Positions 47,670 through 56,232 of a stretch of 64,000 nt of DNA are shown piece by piece (within the stretch, counting starts at the first letter, position 1; the number at the start of each line of letters is the position of its first letter). Source of the stretch: an uncultured Lachnospiraceae bacterium. Lineage in GTDB: Bacteria > Bacillota > Clostridia > Lachnospirales > Lachnospiraceae. Below the pieces are notes generated by a model. That model was not told where the DNA came from, made no database searches, and worked only from the letters and a program-made list of their open reading frames with translations. Where the stretch lies: positions 62,001 through 126,000 of the forward strand of contig CATLHM010000004.1 in assembly GCA_949949005.1 (NCBI GenBank), written 5' to 3'. Made by a program: the position numbers and the translations under genes.

Positions 47670-48168
47670 AAAAATCATATGTTTCCATAATCCTGATGAA
47701 GAAAACGGATATTTAAGCAACTGGTATCCGTCAAAGTTTGAGATGGACCATATCACGTTTTCGTCCATGGAACAGTATATGATGTATCGTAAAGCACACT
47801 TGTTTCAGGATGAACTGATTGTATCTGAAATTCTGAAAACGGACAATGTGGGTAAAATAAAGGCGTTGGGGAGAGCTGTGTCCGGCTACAATGATCTGAT
47901 ATGGAGCGGCATGCGTCAGGTCATTGTCTATAATGGATTGGTTCAAAAATTCAGTCAGAATGAAGAGTTAAGGTCGCGATTGCTGACAACGGGGAACTCT
48001 GTTTTGGCAGAATGTGCAGTGATGGACAAAATTTGGGGAATTGGCCTTAGCATGTCGGATGAGAACAGATTTGATATGGGTAAATGGAGAGGACAGAATT
48101 TGTTGGGATTTGCGCTTATGGAGGTGAGAAAAATATGGTTACAGCAGGAGCACAGCTTTCCAGCCTGA
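47650..48168 (+). CDS. NADAR family protein (YbiA/DUF1768-like)
   Basis: CFHNPDEENGYLSNWYPSKFEMDHITFSSMEQYMMYRKAHLFQD...GRAVSGYNDLIWSGMRQVIVYNGLVQKFSQNEELRSRLLTTGN. Confidence 0.88.
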   Translation: MSRLSNKKIICFHNPDEENGYLSNWYPSKFEMDHITFSSMEQYMMYRKAHLFQDELIVSEILKTDNVGKIKALGRAVSGYNDLIWSGMRQVIVYNGLVQKFSQNEELRSRLLTTGNSVLAECAVMDKIWGIGLSMSDENRFDMGKWRGQNLLGFALMEVRKIWLQQEHSFPA

Positions 48169-48899
48169 AAGCCTATCTTCAGACTCCGGAGCAGATGGAA
48201 GAAACCTTTGAAAAGCTATGGGACATTGGCTACCGTATCGTCCAATTGCAGTGGATTAATCCGGAGATTTCTCCGGAGACGATAGCAGCCGCCCTGAAAC
48301 GCTCAGGACTGAAAAGCGTCTCCACACAGGACTACTATCAGGAGGTGGTCAGCCGCCTTGACTCTACGCTGCGGCTCCATGAGCTGTGCGGGAGCAAAAA
48401 TATCTGTGTCAGCGGGATTCCGGAGCAGTTTCTGACGGAGAAAGGCTGCTTGGCCTTTGCCGGGGAGCTCACGGATTTTGCGCTTCGGATGCAGGATATG
48501 GGAAAGGTGGTGTCTTTTCACCCCAGGGTGCAGGAATACCGCCGCTTCGGCGGCAGAAGCGGGGTGGAGATTCTTATGGAAAATACACCCCATGTTCTCC
48601 AACTGGGGCTTGATATTTATCATCTGGTCAAGGCGGGAGAGGATCCTGAGAAATGGCTGCACCGGTATCAGGGAAGGATTGAATTTGTTCATTTCAAGGA
48701 TTACCGTACGGATGAGGGCGGCGGGGAGCAGTTGGTTCCGGCGGGGCAGGGTGTGATTTGCTGGGATCCCATCGTCCGGGCTTGCAGAGAAACCGGGGTA
48801 AAGTGGATTTTTGCGGAACAGGAACGGTGGGAGAAGGACGCTTTCCAGTGTATGGCGGAGAGTCTGGCCTTTTTGCGGGAAATGGGGGTGGAGCCGTAA
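48135..48899 (+). CDS. Sugar phosphate isomerase/epimerase (TIM-barrel)
   Basis: VTAGAQLSSLKAYLQTPEQMEETFEKLWDIGYRIVQLQWIN...LGLDIYHLVKAGEDPEKWLHRYQGRIEFVHFKDY. Confidence 0.88.
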   Translation: MVTAGAQLSSLKAYLQTPEQMEETFEKLWDIGYRIVQLQWINPEISPETIAAALKRSGLKSVSTQDYYQEVVSRLDSTLRLHELCGSKNICVSGIPEQFLTEKGCLAFAGELTDFALRMQDMGKVVSFHPRVQEYRRFGGRSGVEILMENTPHVLQLGLDIYHLVKAGEDPEKWLHRYQGRIEFVHFKDYRTDEGGGEQLVPAGQGVICWDPIVRACRETGVKWIFAEQERWEKDAFQCMAESLAFLREMGVEP

Positions 48900-49049
48900 A
48901 TCTACTGTAAAATTTTCCGGGGCGGGGTGGAAAAGTAAGAGAAATTAAAAAGCACTCGGCGTGTTTCGTGGGGATAAGCATCTCTGAGGGAAGCTTTTTG
49001 CGCCTTGTGAAATCCTTATCTGCTTCACTACCTTTAGCGCCACAAGCGC

Positions 49050-49880
49050 TTACAGAATCCCTCGCAAGTCCAGCATGGATAAAGAGATAGCTAACGCTCC
49101 TATGGTAAAGCCTTCGCTTGGGTCGAAATCTCCATGACAGTCGCACCCTCCGGTGATCCTCATGTCGTTCCCTTTGCAGAAACGGACACAGGCATCTGTA
49201 ATATCTTTTGAATGTGACGGGTAAAAGCATTCAATTCCTTCTATTCCATATGCTTTCATTTCTTTTAGTACATTTGCGAATCCATCCGGATTCCGTTCAT
49301 ATAAATATCCCGGATGAGCCAGAACAGGAACGCCACCCGCCTGCTTAACCAATTTACAAAAGTCCTCCAAATTGCATTCTCCAAAGTCTGATAGATGGTT
49401 CGGTGTCGCGTACTTACTGTAAATGGTTGCATTGGCTTCTTCATAGGTTTTTGCGGCGCCCTTTGCTACTGCGTAATGTAAATATTTCCATCCGCCCCTG
49501 TCTTTCGGATAAATAAACTGGCGGTAGTCCTCCAGAGACATTTGCGGGTAATCCCTGCTCATATTATAAACAATGTACTCACATTCAATCGCTCTATATT
49601 GCCTGTTGATCAAATCGTTCATTTTTTCGTTGCTTTTGTCAAAGCTGTAGGCAAGCACATGTATGGTTTCCTCTTTCCATGTTGCTTCCAATTCGATGCC
49701 AAGGACATAATCCATCTTACTGTCCCGGCAAATTTCAGGCAGTACTTCATAAGCGCCTACTGTCGCATGATCGCAAATCGAAATCAGACCCACATCTCTC
49801 TTTTTTGCAAGAGCAACTATTTCTTCCGGGGAACGGGAACTGTCTGAATATGTTGAATGAATGTGTAAATCAGCTTTCAT
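49050..49880 (-). CDS. PHP domain phosphoesterase
   Basis: MKADLHIHSTYSDSSRSPEEIV, ISICDHATVGAYE, VLAHPGYL, GGCDCHGDFDP. Confidence 0.92.
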   Translation of the reverse strand: MKADLHIHSTYSDSSRSPEEIVALAKKRDVGLISICDHATVGAYEVLPEICRDSKMDYVLGIELEATWKEETIHVLAYSFDKSNEKMNDLINRQYRAIECEYIVYNMSRDYPQMSLEDYRQFIYPKDRGGWKYLHYAVAKGAAKTYEEANATIYSKYATPNHLSDFGECNLEDFCKLVKQAGGVPVLAHPGYLYERNPDGFANVLKEMKAYGIEGIECFYPSHSKDITDACVRFCKGNDMRITGGCDCHGDFDPSEGFTIGALAISLSMLDLRGIL

Positions 49881-50157
49881 GTTTATACCCCGCATACCTT
49901 TTTTCTATTCCCGGCAAAGTCTCTGTTGTCATCGTACCGGACAACCCCTGCCTTTTTGATGTTCACTGGCTTTATTATATATTTATTTTCTCAAGAGCGA
50001 AAGAGATTTTTTCATCGAATCGAAACTTGAACAGGGCAGCGGTGAAAATCTGAAAGAAAATGTTAACAAAACGGGCAAAAGAGTAAGCCTGCATTGGTAG
50101 ATTATTGCCTGCCTTTCCTTTATAATCTTAACCATCAAAGCAAAGGAGGGAAGGATT

Positions 50158-50616
50158 ATGAGTCTGGGAAACAACCTTTTTAATGCCCGCAAAAAGCGGG
50201 GACTGTCCCAGGAGGAGGTTGCCGAAAAGCTGGGGGTGAGCAGGCAGACCATCTCCAAATGGGAGCTTGACGAAACGCTGCCCGATATTTGTCAATCCAA
50301 AAAGCTTGCCAATCTCTATGGGCTGTCGTTGGACGAGCTCATCGAATTTGACATTGATGTGAAGGAAATTCAGGAAATCATTGACAGGACAAGCGATGCT
50401 GTCTCCGAAAAGATCGACTGGACGAAAGCGTGGAGCAAAAAGTACCCTGTTCTTGCCACTTACCGGGATGAGGTGGAAATACAAACCTATGCAAAGGAAT
50501 TGAACCGGCTGCTGGAGGATCTGGAAAAGAAGTATGGCTACGGCGAGTTGGATGCCTTTCTTGTCTTAAAGGACATTCTGGCCCTTGTCTGGAAAGGGAG
50601 GAAAGAGCAAGTGTAA
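50158..50616 (+). CDS. XRE-family HTH transcriptional regulator
   Basis: NLFNARKKRGLSQEEVAEKLGVSRQTISKWELDETLPDI. Confidence 0.92.
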   Translation: MSLGNNLFNARKKRGLSQEEVAEKLGVSRQTISKWELDETLPDICQSKKLANLYGLSLDELIEFDIDVKEIQEIIDRTSDAVSEKIDWTKAWSKKYPVLATYRDEVEIQTYAKELNRLLEDLEKKYGYGELDAFLVLKDILALVWKGRKEQV

Positions 50617-50647
50617 ATTTTGACTCCAATTCAGGAGTGGCGAAGCT

Positions 50648-51358
50648 TTATTTCCTCCCAATCCGATGAAGCTGCGGCTTTAGGGTAATATCTGAAATTA
50701 CAAGCCCGTCCCGCTGGCTTAAAACATACTCCACGGCCTTTGCCACTTCCTGGGGCGTCAGATAGGACTGTATATCATCGCCCTCTTTAAAGTTTGCGTT
50801 GCGATAGAGGTTTGTCTGGGTCATGTCCGGGGAAATGGTTACTACCTTTACGCCGTACTTGCGGGCCTCGTCAAAGAGGCTGTGGGAAAAGCTGGAAAGC
50901 CCGGCCTTGGTAGCGCCGTAGGCGCACCCGTGGGGATTGGAACTGCCTGCCGTGACGGAGGATATATTGATCACATAGCCTTTATTTTTCTTGAGCTCCC
51001 GGAGCAGCAGGCAGGTGAGAATCATGGGAACTTCGAGATTGGTTCTCACCATCTGCTGTATCTTTTTGGGGTTGAGTTCTTCGTGCAGGCCATAATAAGC
51101 CGTGCCGGCATTATTGACCAATACGGTCACATGGCGATCGGAGGAAATTTCCTTTATGGTTTCGCAGAGCTTTTCCGTATCCAGCAGGTCGCAGAGGATC
51201 GGATGGAAGCTTTCCGCTGTAAGTTCTTTATCTTTATCAAAATTTCTCCCGATCCCAAACACCTGATAGCCAAGACGGCAGAGTACTTTGCTGATCTCAA
51301 GCCCGATGCCGGAGGATGCTCCGGTGACGATTGCTGTGTCTTTTCTCATAATTGCCAT
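50648..51358 (-). CDS. SDR family oxidoreductase
   Basis: AIVTGASSGIGLEISK, NNAGTAYYG, YGATKAGLSSFS. Confidence 0.92.
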   Translation of the reverse strand: MAIMRKDTAIVTGASSGIGLEISKVLCRLGYQVFGIGRNFDKDKELTAESFHPILCDLLDTEKLCETIKEISSDRHVTVLVNNAGTAYYGLHEELNPKKIQQMVRTNLEVPMILTCLLLRELKKNKGYVINISSVTAGSSNPHGCAYGATKAGLSSFSHSLFDEARKYGVKVVTISPDMTQTNLYRNANFKEGDDIQSYLTPQEVAKAVEYVLSQRDGLVISDITLKPQLHRIGRK

Positions 51359-51386
51359 GCTCCTTCTTAAAAAATTTAGCTTTCCA

Positions 51387-52415
51387 TTATTGCCACAGGA
51401 ATATTTTCTCCTCAGGAACTTTCTTTTTAAGCAGCTCCACCAGAAACCCTTCCATCTGCTCTGTCAGCTCTTTGGAGTAGTGGTACACTCCGTTGTCATT
51501 CTGGTAGGGAAACTGAACCACCGCCGAGCCGGGCCGGGTTTTCCTCATTTTTTTCAGATAGTCCTGAGAGACGCGGAAAGTCCCTACGCTGACATCCGTG
51601 ATTCTATCCATATTGATCTCGGCGAATACCTGGCGCAGCATTTCACCGTATTGCTGCTTCCAATCTCTGCAATAAATCATGGGATCGAAGCAAAGCCGCA
51701 CAGAAAAGCCTCTTTGAAGGGCTTCTCTTGCGCTGGCAAGCCTGCGGGCCAGGGAAGGAGTCTTATGCTCACAGGCGTCAATGACAGCCTGGGGCGATAA
51801 GGTGATGGCATAAATGATTCCGGCAGCCGGAAGGTGCCTTTGCCAAAACAGACAGTCCGCGGATTTGGTGCGGATCTCGATCTTCAGCGTCTTTGCCGGA
51901 TCAGTCTGTGTCTGTGCGAACGCATTCCACTCCTTTACATATCCGGTGATCGGTTCCATTGCCAGAAGATCCGTGTCATAAGAGATACACAGATACACGG
52001 CGCGCTCTTCCAGAAGTTTTTTTACCTCACGAAAAATATCCTCCAGATTCACAAAGACCACCATATTCCCGGAGGGGTACATCCCCTTTAGATAGCAGTA
52101 TTCGCAGTCGTAAACACAGTTCATGACGCAGGAGGTATAATAAAAATTTTCATTTCCAAAGTCCTGGCAAACCGGCGCTCCGGGGTAGATGAGAGTTCCC
52201 TGTTTTGCGGCCAGAATCAGGTTTTGGGAGCATTGCTGTAAAATGAAATTCTGGCCTTTGCGGCAGAACACATCCTTATAGTGGTCGATCAAAATGACTG
52301 CTGCCCTTGGGAAGTTTTGCAGGATCCGTTTTGTTCTGGGGTGGTTCCGCACGGCTTTTTCCACATAAATATGAGAAAAAAATGGGTTATAGTAATCGTT
52401 TCTTAAGCTCTTCAA
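51387..52415 (-). CDS. Spore photoproduct lyase family radical SAM protein
   Basis: TSCVMNCVYDCEYCYLKGMYPSGNMVVFVN; TTG start at 52415 proposed because the longer ORF would overlap the upstream gene by ~200 nt. Confidence 0.8.
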   Translation of the reverse strand: MKSLRNDYYNPFFSHIYVEKAVRNHPRTKRILQNFPRAAVILIDHYKDVFCRKGQNFILQQCSQNLILAAKQGTLIYPGAPVCQDFGNENFYYTSCVMNCVYDCEYCYLKGMYPSGNMVVFVNLEDIFREVKKLLEERAVYLCISYDTDLLAMEPITGYVKEWNAFAQTQTDPAKTLKIEIRTKSADCLFWQRHLPAAGIIYAITLSPQAVIDACEHKTPSLARRLASAREALQRGFSVRLCFDPMIYCRDWKQQYGEMLRQVFAEINMDRITDVSVGTFRVSQDYLKKMRKTRPGSAVVQFPYQNDNGVYHYSKELTEQMEGFLVELLKKKVPEEKIFLWQ

Positions 52416-53289
52416 AACACTGTTTTCCTTCCCGTTTGTCTTTACAGGGAAGCTTTCCTTCCCGGTACATTTCTTCCACAACAGAACCATAATCCACACC
52501 GGAAAGGGCACAATACCGAAGGTGTTGACGCAAAGCCCCGGCCATTGTGCTGGAACAGTGAAGGGCAAGGCAGAGCTTTTCATAGGCTGCCTGTGCGGGG
52601 CGGCTCTGAAGGATATCGCTTTGCGATTCTTCCCGGAGAATGGCCTTCAGACCGGTGATGTATTGGGAGATGCTTTCCATATTTTGGCCGACCAGCTCCT
52701 GGATTTGCCGGGGAGTCACATCCTGGCAGTTTCCATTGTCAGATACTATTTTTAAAAAGCTCATCTGATGAGGGCCTAAGTAATAGGAGCCTGCCTGGTA
52801 GACTGCCGCCGCCTCCATATCGTAAAGATAAAAATCTGCTTCCTCCCCAAGATTGTTTTTTGCCGAAGGTATCTGTGTATATGGCCTGGGGCCGGTAACG
52901 ATCTGGGCCTCCACAAAGCTGTGACGGTAGAGAAGATCGGGATAGAAGGTTTTGCCCGTGGAGAGCTCGCTGATCTTGTTGCACAAAAAAAGCGTTCCCG
53001 TCTGGCAGGCTTTTTTCCTGTCTTGCACACTTTCCTTCCCGATCTGGCCGCACACGCCCACATTCAGAAGAAAATCCGCTGACTCTGAACTTCCTGCCTT
53101 GTATTCTGTGCAGATACTGCTTACCGCTGCAGCCGCCGGTAGGGAGCCGGTTCCGCTTATGATCAGGCACAGACTTCCCTCCCCATCCAGGAAGACTTGA
53201 AAATGGGTGTGGGAGAGATCCTTTTTTAATTGAAAGCGGGTAATGAAGGGGTGTGCTTCCGCATACATTGCCGTTACGATATAAATCAT
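52387..53289 (-). CDS. Nucleoside phosphorylase/MTA-SAH nucleosidase-like protein with C-terminal extension
   Basis: MIYIVTAMYAEAHPFITRFQLKKD, ISGTGSLPAAAAVSSI, LYDMEAAAVYQAGSYYLGPHQMSFLKIVSDN. Confidence 0.75.
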   Translation of the reverse strand: MIYIVTAMYAEAHPFITRFQLKKDLSHTHFQVFLDGEGSLCLIISGTGSLPAAAAVSSICTEYKAGSSESADFLLNVGVCGQIGKESVQDRKKACQTGTLFLCNKISELSTGKTFYPDLLYRHSFVEAQIVTGPRPYTQIPSAKNNLGEEADFYLYDMEAAAVYQAGSYYLGPHQMSFLKIVSDNGNCQDVTPRQIQELVGQNMESISQYITGLKAILREESQSDILQSRPAQAAYEKLCLALHCSSTMAGALRQHLRYCALSGVDYGSVVEEMYREGKLPCKDKREGKQCFEELKKRLL

Positions 53290-53305
53290 GTTACTCCTAT
53301 CTAAA

Positions 53306-54020
53306 TCAGATATTTTCGGGATCATATCCCTGCTCTTTGATCCAGGCACGCAGTCTGGCAAGTTCGGCAGTCAAAGCTTCTTTTTCAGCGGTTGCGGCTT
53401 CATACTTCGCATTTGTTTCATCTATCATATTTTGAATATCCTCCTGGGTTCGGTAGTAGTCCTCCCGCGCCTCGCATTCCATGCGGATTCGTTCCTCAGC
53501 GGTGAGTTGGTATACGGTTGAGGCTGCATCTTTCAGAGTTTCATTATTCTGTGCAAGCATGTTGAGTTCCTCCCAGGTGGTGGATTTAAAGAACCTGGCC
53601 CAGCAGTCAAGCTGACAGGAGCGGTCTTTTTCAGTTGCAAGGGGTATCTGGGTTAAGTCTAACACGGACAGCCGTAGTTTGTCACTATAGAGTGAGTGGT
53701 TCCTTACGTTTAATAACTGGTAGGTGGCATAAAACTCCGGATGTTCGGGAAACAGCGTAAAATTCAAAAGCCCAATCTGAATGACAGTGGGTACCCTTTT
53801 GTAATTCTGGCCGGACTGTAGGGTGTCAAAACTCCTACAGAGATAGCTCAGTGAGCGTTTGACCCAGTTATGTTGGTTGATGACCTGCAGTTCCAAATTG
53901 ATGATGGTGTCATCATTTAAGCTGAGTCTGATGTCCAGGATAAATGTTTTGTCGCAGAGAGAAGTACCAAGTTCTATGGGGTTGTAAATGAGAATCTGAT
54001 CAGAAATGAATAAAGTTACA
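53306..54020 (-). pseudogene. 5'-truncated Rpn family nuclease gene
   Basis: NPIELGTSLCDKTFILDIRLSLNDDTIINLELQVINQHNWVKRSLSYLCRSFDTLQSG...; sequence upstream of about 53990 in this frame does not look like Rpn. Confidence 0.65.
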
Positions 54021-54494
54021 TAGAATTGCACAACTCTTTTCCATTCATTTATATCATGGAAAACAAAAAAAGGCAAAGAAAACAGGCATACGAGAGTGTA
54101 GAAAAATCTATCCCAGCAGAAAAGAAAAAAGAGGTGATGGATACCATATTTTGTGGTAAAATGTTTTGTGAAGCAGATATAATACCATATCTTGTATTGT
54201 GCAACTTTCTGCAATCCCGGTTTTTCGGGTGAGACGAAGGAGGCTGGCGTAGAAGGAAAATGAATCATGAAAATTGACTGGACAAAAGGAAATCTTAGAG
54301 ATGGAGTTATTTTAAAGGCGAGTAAGGATGTATGTATCATAGCGTTTGACCGAAGCGGCGCAGAATTAGCATCTCTCAGCTTTTGGAAGCATCTGGACAG
54401 GAGCCCGTGTCTATTTCGATGATTGGTTATGGAAAAGCATTGCGTTTCTGATATCCTTATACTATAATCAGAGTAGAAATGGAGGATATTTAGC

Positions 54495-56069
54495 ATGGGA
54501 TTTTATGTAAATCCGGGGAATAAAAGCTTTTGGGAGTCAATCCGCTCCTCGATTTATGTGGATAAAACGGGGCTGATTGGGTGTATAAATCCATTTATCA
54601 ATACGAATGAAAAGTTTATTTGTATGAGCAGGCCAAGGCGGTTTGGCAAATCCATGGCTCTTGAGATGCTTGCGGCTTATTATAGCTGCGGCTGTGAGTC
54701 GGCAGATTTGTTCAAAGGACTTAAGATAGAAGAGGACGAATCTTTTTTTGAAAACCTGAACCGATATGATGTGATCTTTCTGAATATGCAGCAGTTTCTG
54801 ATCGAGGCGCCTTCCGGGAAAGTAACACAATATCTGGAGCAGGAGGTGCTAAGGGAGCTTAGAAAAGAATACGGAGAAATTCTGAGTGGGCGCGATAGGG
54901 GGCTTGCAGTTGCGCTACGGGAAATTTATGTAGAGACAGAGCGGGAGTTTATTTTCCTGATCGACGAGTGGGACTGCGTGATGCGTGAAAGGCAGAAGTC
55001 GGAGGAGCTGCAGAAGCAGTACCTGGATTTTTTGAGAAATCTGTTAAAGGATCAGCCTTATGTTGCCCTTGCCTACATGACAGGGATTCTCCCTGTAAAA
55101 AAATACGGACAGCATTCCGCCCTGAATATGTTTGCCGAATATTCCATGACAGACCAGAGCATTTTTGAGGAATACACCGGCTTTACGGAGGCGGAGGTAA
55201 AGCATTTATGTGAGCGGTTTACTATGGATTTCGCCGAAACCAAAAGCTGGTATGACGGTTATGAGCTGGCAAAGGGGCGGCCAATATACAATCCCAAGTC
55301 TGTGGTGGAGGCAATGCGCCGCCGGAAATTTTCAAATTATTGGACGTCTACGGAGACCTATGAGGCGCTTAAGGTTTATATGGACATGGATTTTGACGGA
55401 CTGCGTTCGGACATTGTGCATATGCTGGGCGGCGGCCGGATCCGAATCAATACCCGGAGCTTTCAGAACGATATGTGTAATTTCAACACAAAGGATGATG
55501 TGCTGACGCTGCTGGTGCATTTAGGATATCTTGGTTATGACTGCGAGGCTGAGGAAGCGTTCATTCCCAACAAAGAGATCATCAGGGAGTTTGAGAATGC
55601 CATGAGCGTTGGCGGCTGGACTGAGATCATGCGGGTGCTTAAGGCTTCCGAAAGGCTCCTTGAAGATACGCTCTCAGGAGACGGAGAAGAAGTGGCCAGG
55701 GGGCTTGACAGGGCCCATGGTGAGGCGGCTTCCATTCTGACCTACAATGATGAAAATTCCCTTGCATGCGCCATTGGCCTTGCCTACTACAGTGCAAGAA
55801 AGGATTACCGGATGGTGAGGGAGCTGCCTGCCGGGCGGGGCTTTGCGGATATCGTCTTTTTGCCTCTGCCGTTAAGGGGGAAGCCTGCGCTGGTGGTGGA
55901 GCTGAAATATGACAAGTCGGCGGGGGCAGCCATACAGCAGATTAAGGACAGGCATTATACCCAGGCTCTGGAGGGATATGCAGGCGAGATCCTGCTTGTA
56001 GGTATCAACTATGATAAGGAGAAAAGGGATAAACCCCATAGCTGTGTGATAGAAAAGTTGGTAAAATAA
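54495..56069 (+). CDS. AAA-ATPase-like / PD-(D/E)XK nuclease domain protein
   Basis: SIYVDKTGLIGCINPFINTNEKFICMSRPRRFGKSMALEML, FLIDEWDCVM, C-terminal GFADIVFLPLPLRGKPALVVELKY. Confidence 0.9.
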   Translation: MGFYVNPGNKSFWESIRSSIYVDKTGLIGCINPFINTNEKFICMSRPRRFGKSMALEMLAAYYSCGCESADLFKGLKIEEDESFFENLNRYDVIFLNMQQFLIEAPSGKVTQYLEQEVLRELRKEYGEILSGRDRGLAVALREIYVETEREFIFLIDEWDCVMRERQKSEELQKQYLDFLRNLLKDQPYVALAYMTGILPVKKYGQHSALNMFAEYSMTDQSIFEEYTGFTEAEVKHLCERFTMDFAETKSWYDGYELAKGRPIYNPKSVVEAMRRRKFSNYWTSTETYEALKVYMDMDFDGLRSDIVHMLGGGRIRINTRSFQNDMCNFNTKDDVLTLLVHLGYLGYDCEAEEAFIPNKEIIREFENAMSVGGWTEIMRVLKASERLLEDTLSGDGEEVARGLDRAHGEAASILTYNDENSLACAIGLAYYSARKDYRMVRELPAGRGFADIVFLPLPLRGKPALVVELKYDKSAGAAIQQIKDRHYTQALEGYAGEILLVGINYDKEKRDKPHSCVIEKLVK

Positions 56070-56081
56070 GATTTGAAAGAA

Positions 56082-56118
56082 TCAGGGACATGAGTGAAAA
56101 TCCATGCCCCTTTTTTGT
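56082..56118 (+). terminator. Terminator-like hairpin
   Basis: gggacatg agtgaaaatc catgcccc tttttt. Confidence 0.55.
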
Positions 56119-56133
56119 GCAGGCCCATGCACA

Positions 56134-56171
56134 AAGCGCTACAGCGCTTGGAAATATGCCGCTAAAGCGGC
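56134..56171. repeat. Two adjacent short palindromes (extragenic hairpins)
   Basis: aagcgct ac agcgctt and gccgct aa agcggc. Confidence 0.6.
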
Positions 56172-56232
56172 GCACGGGCCGCGCAGCGGACAGGGGGGGA
56201 GAAGAAACCTCTCCTATCCGGTCTCCGTGTTC

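Noticed and set aside
48694-49230. 178-aa minus-strand ORF across the isomerase 3' end and PHP gene
   Set aside because: Overlaps two well-supported genes; better explained as an intergenic element plus shadow reading frame.
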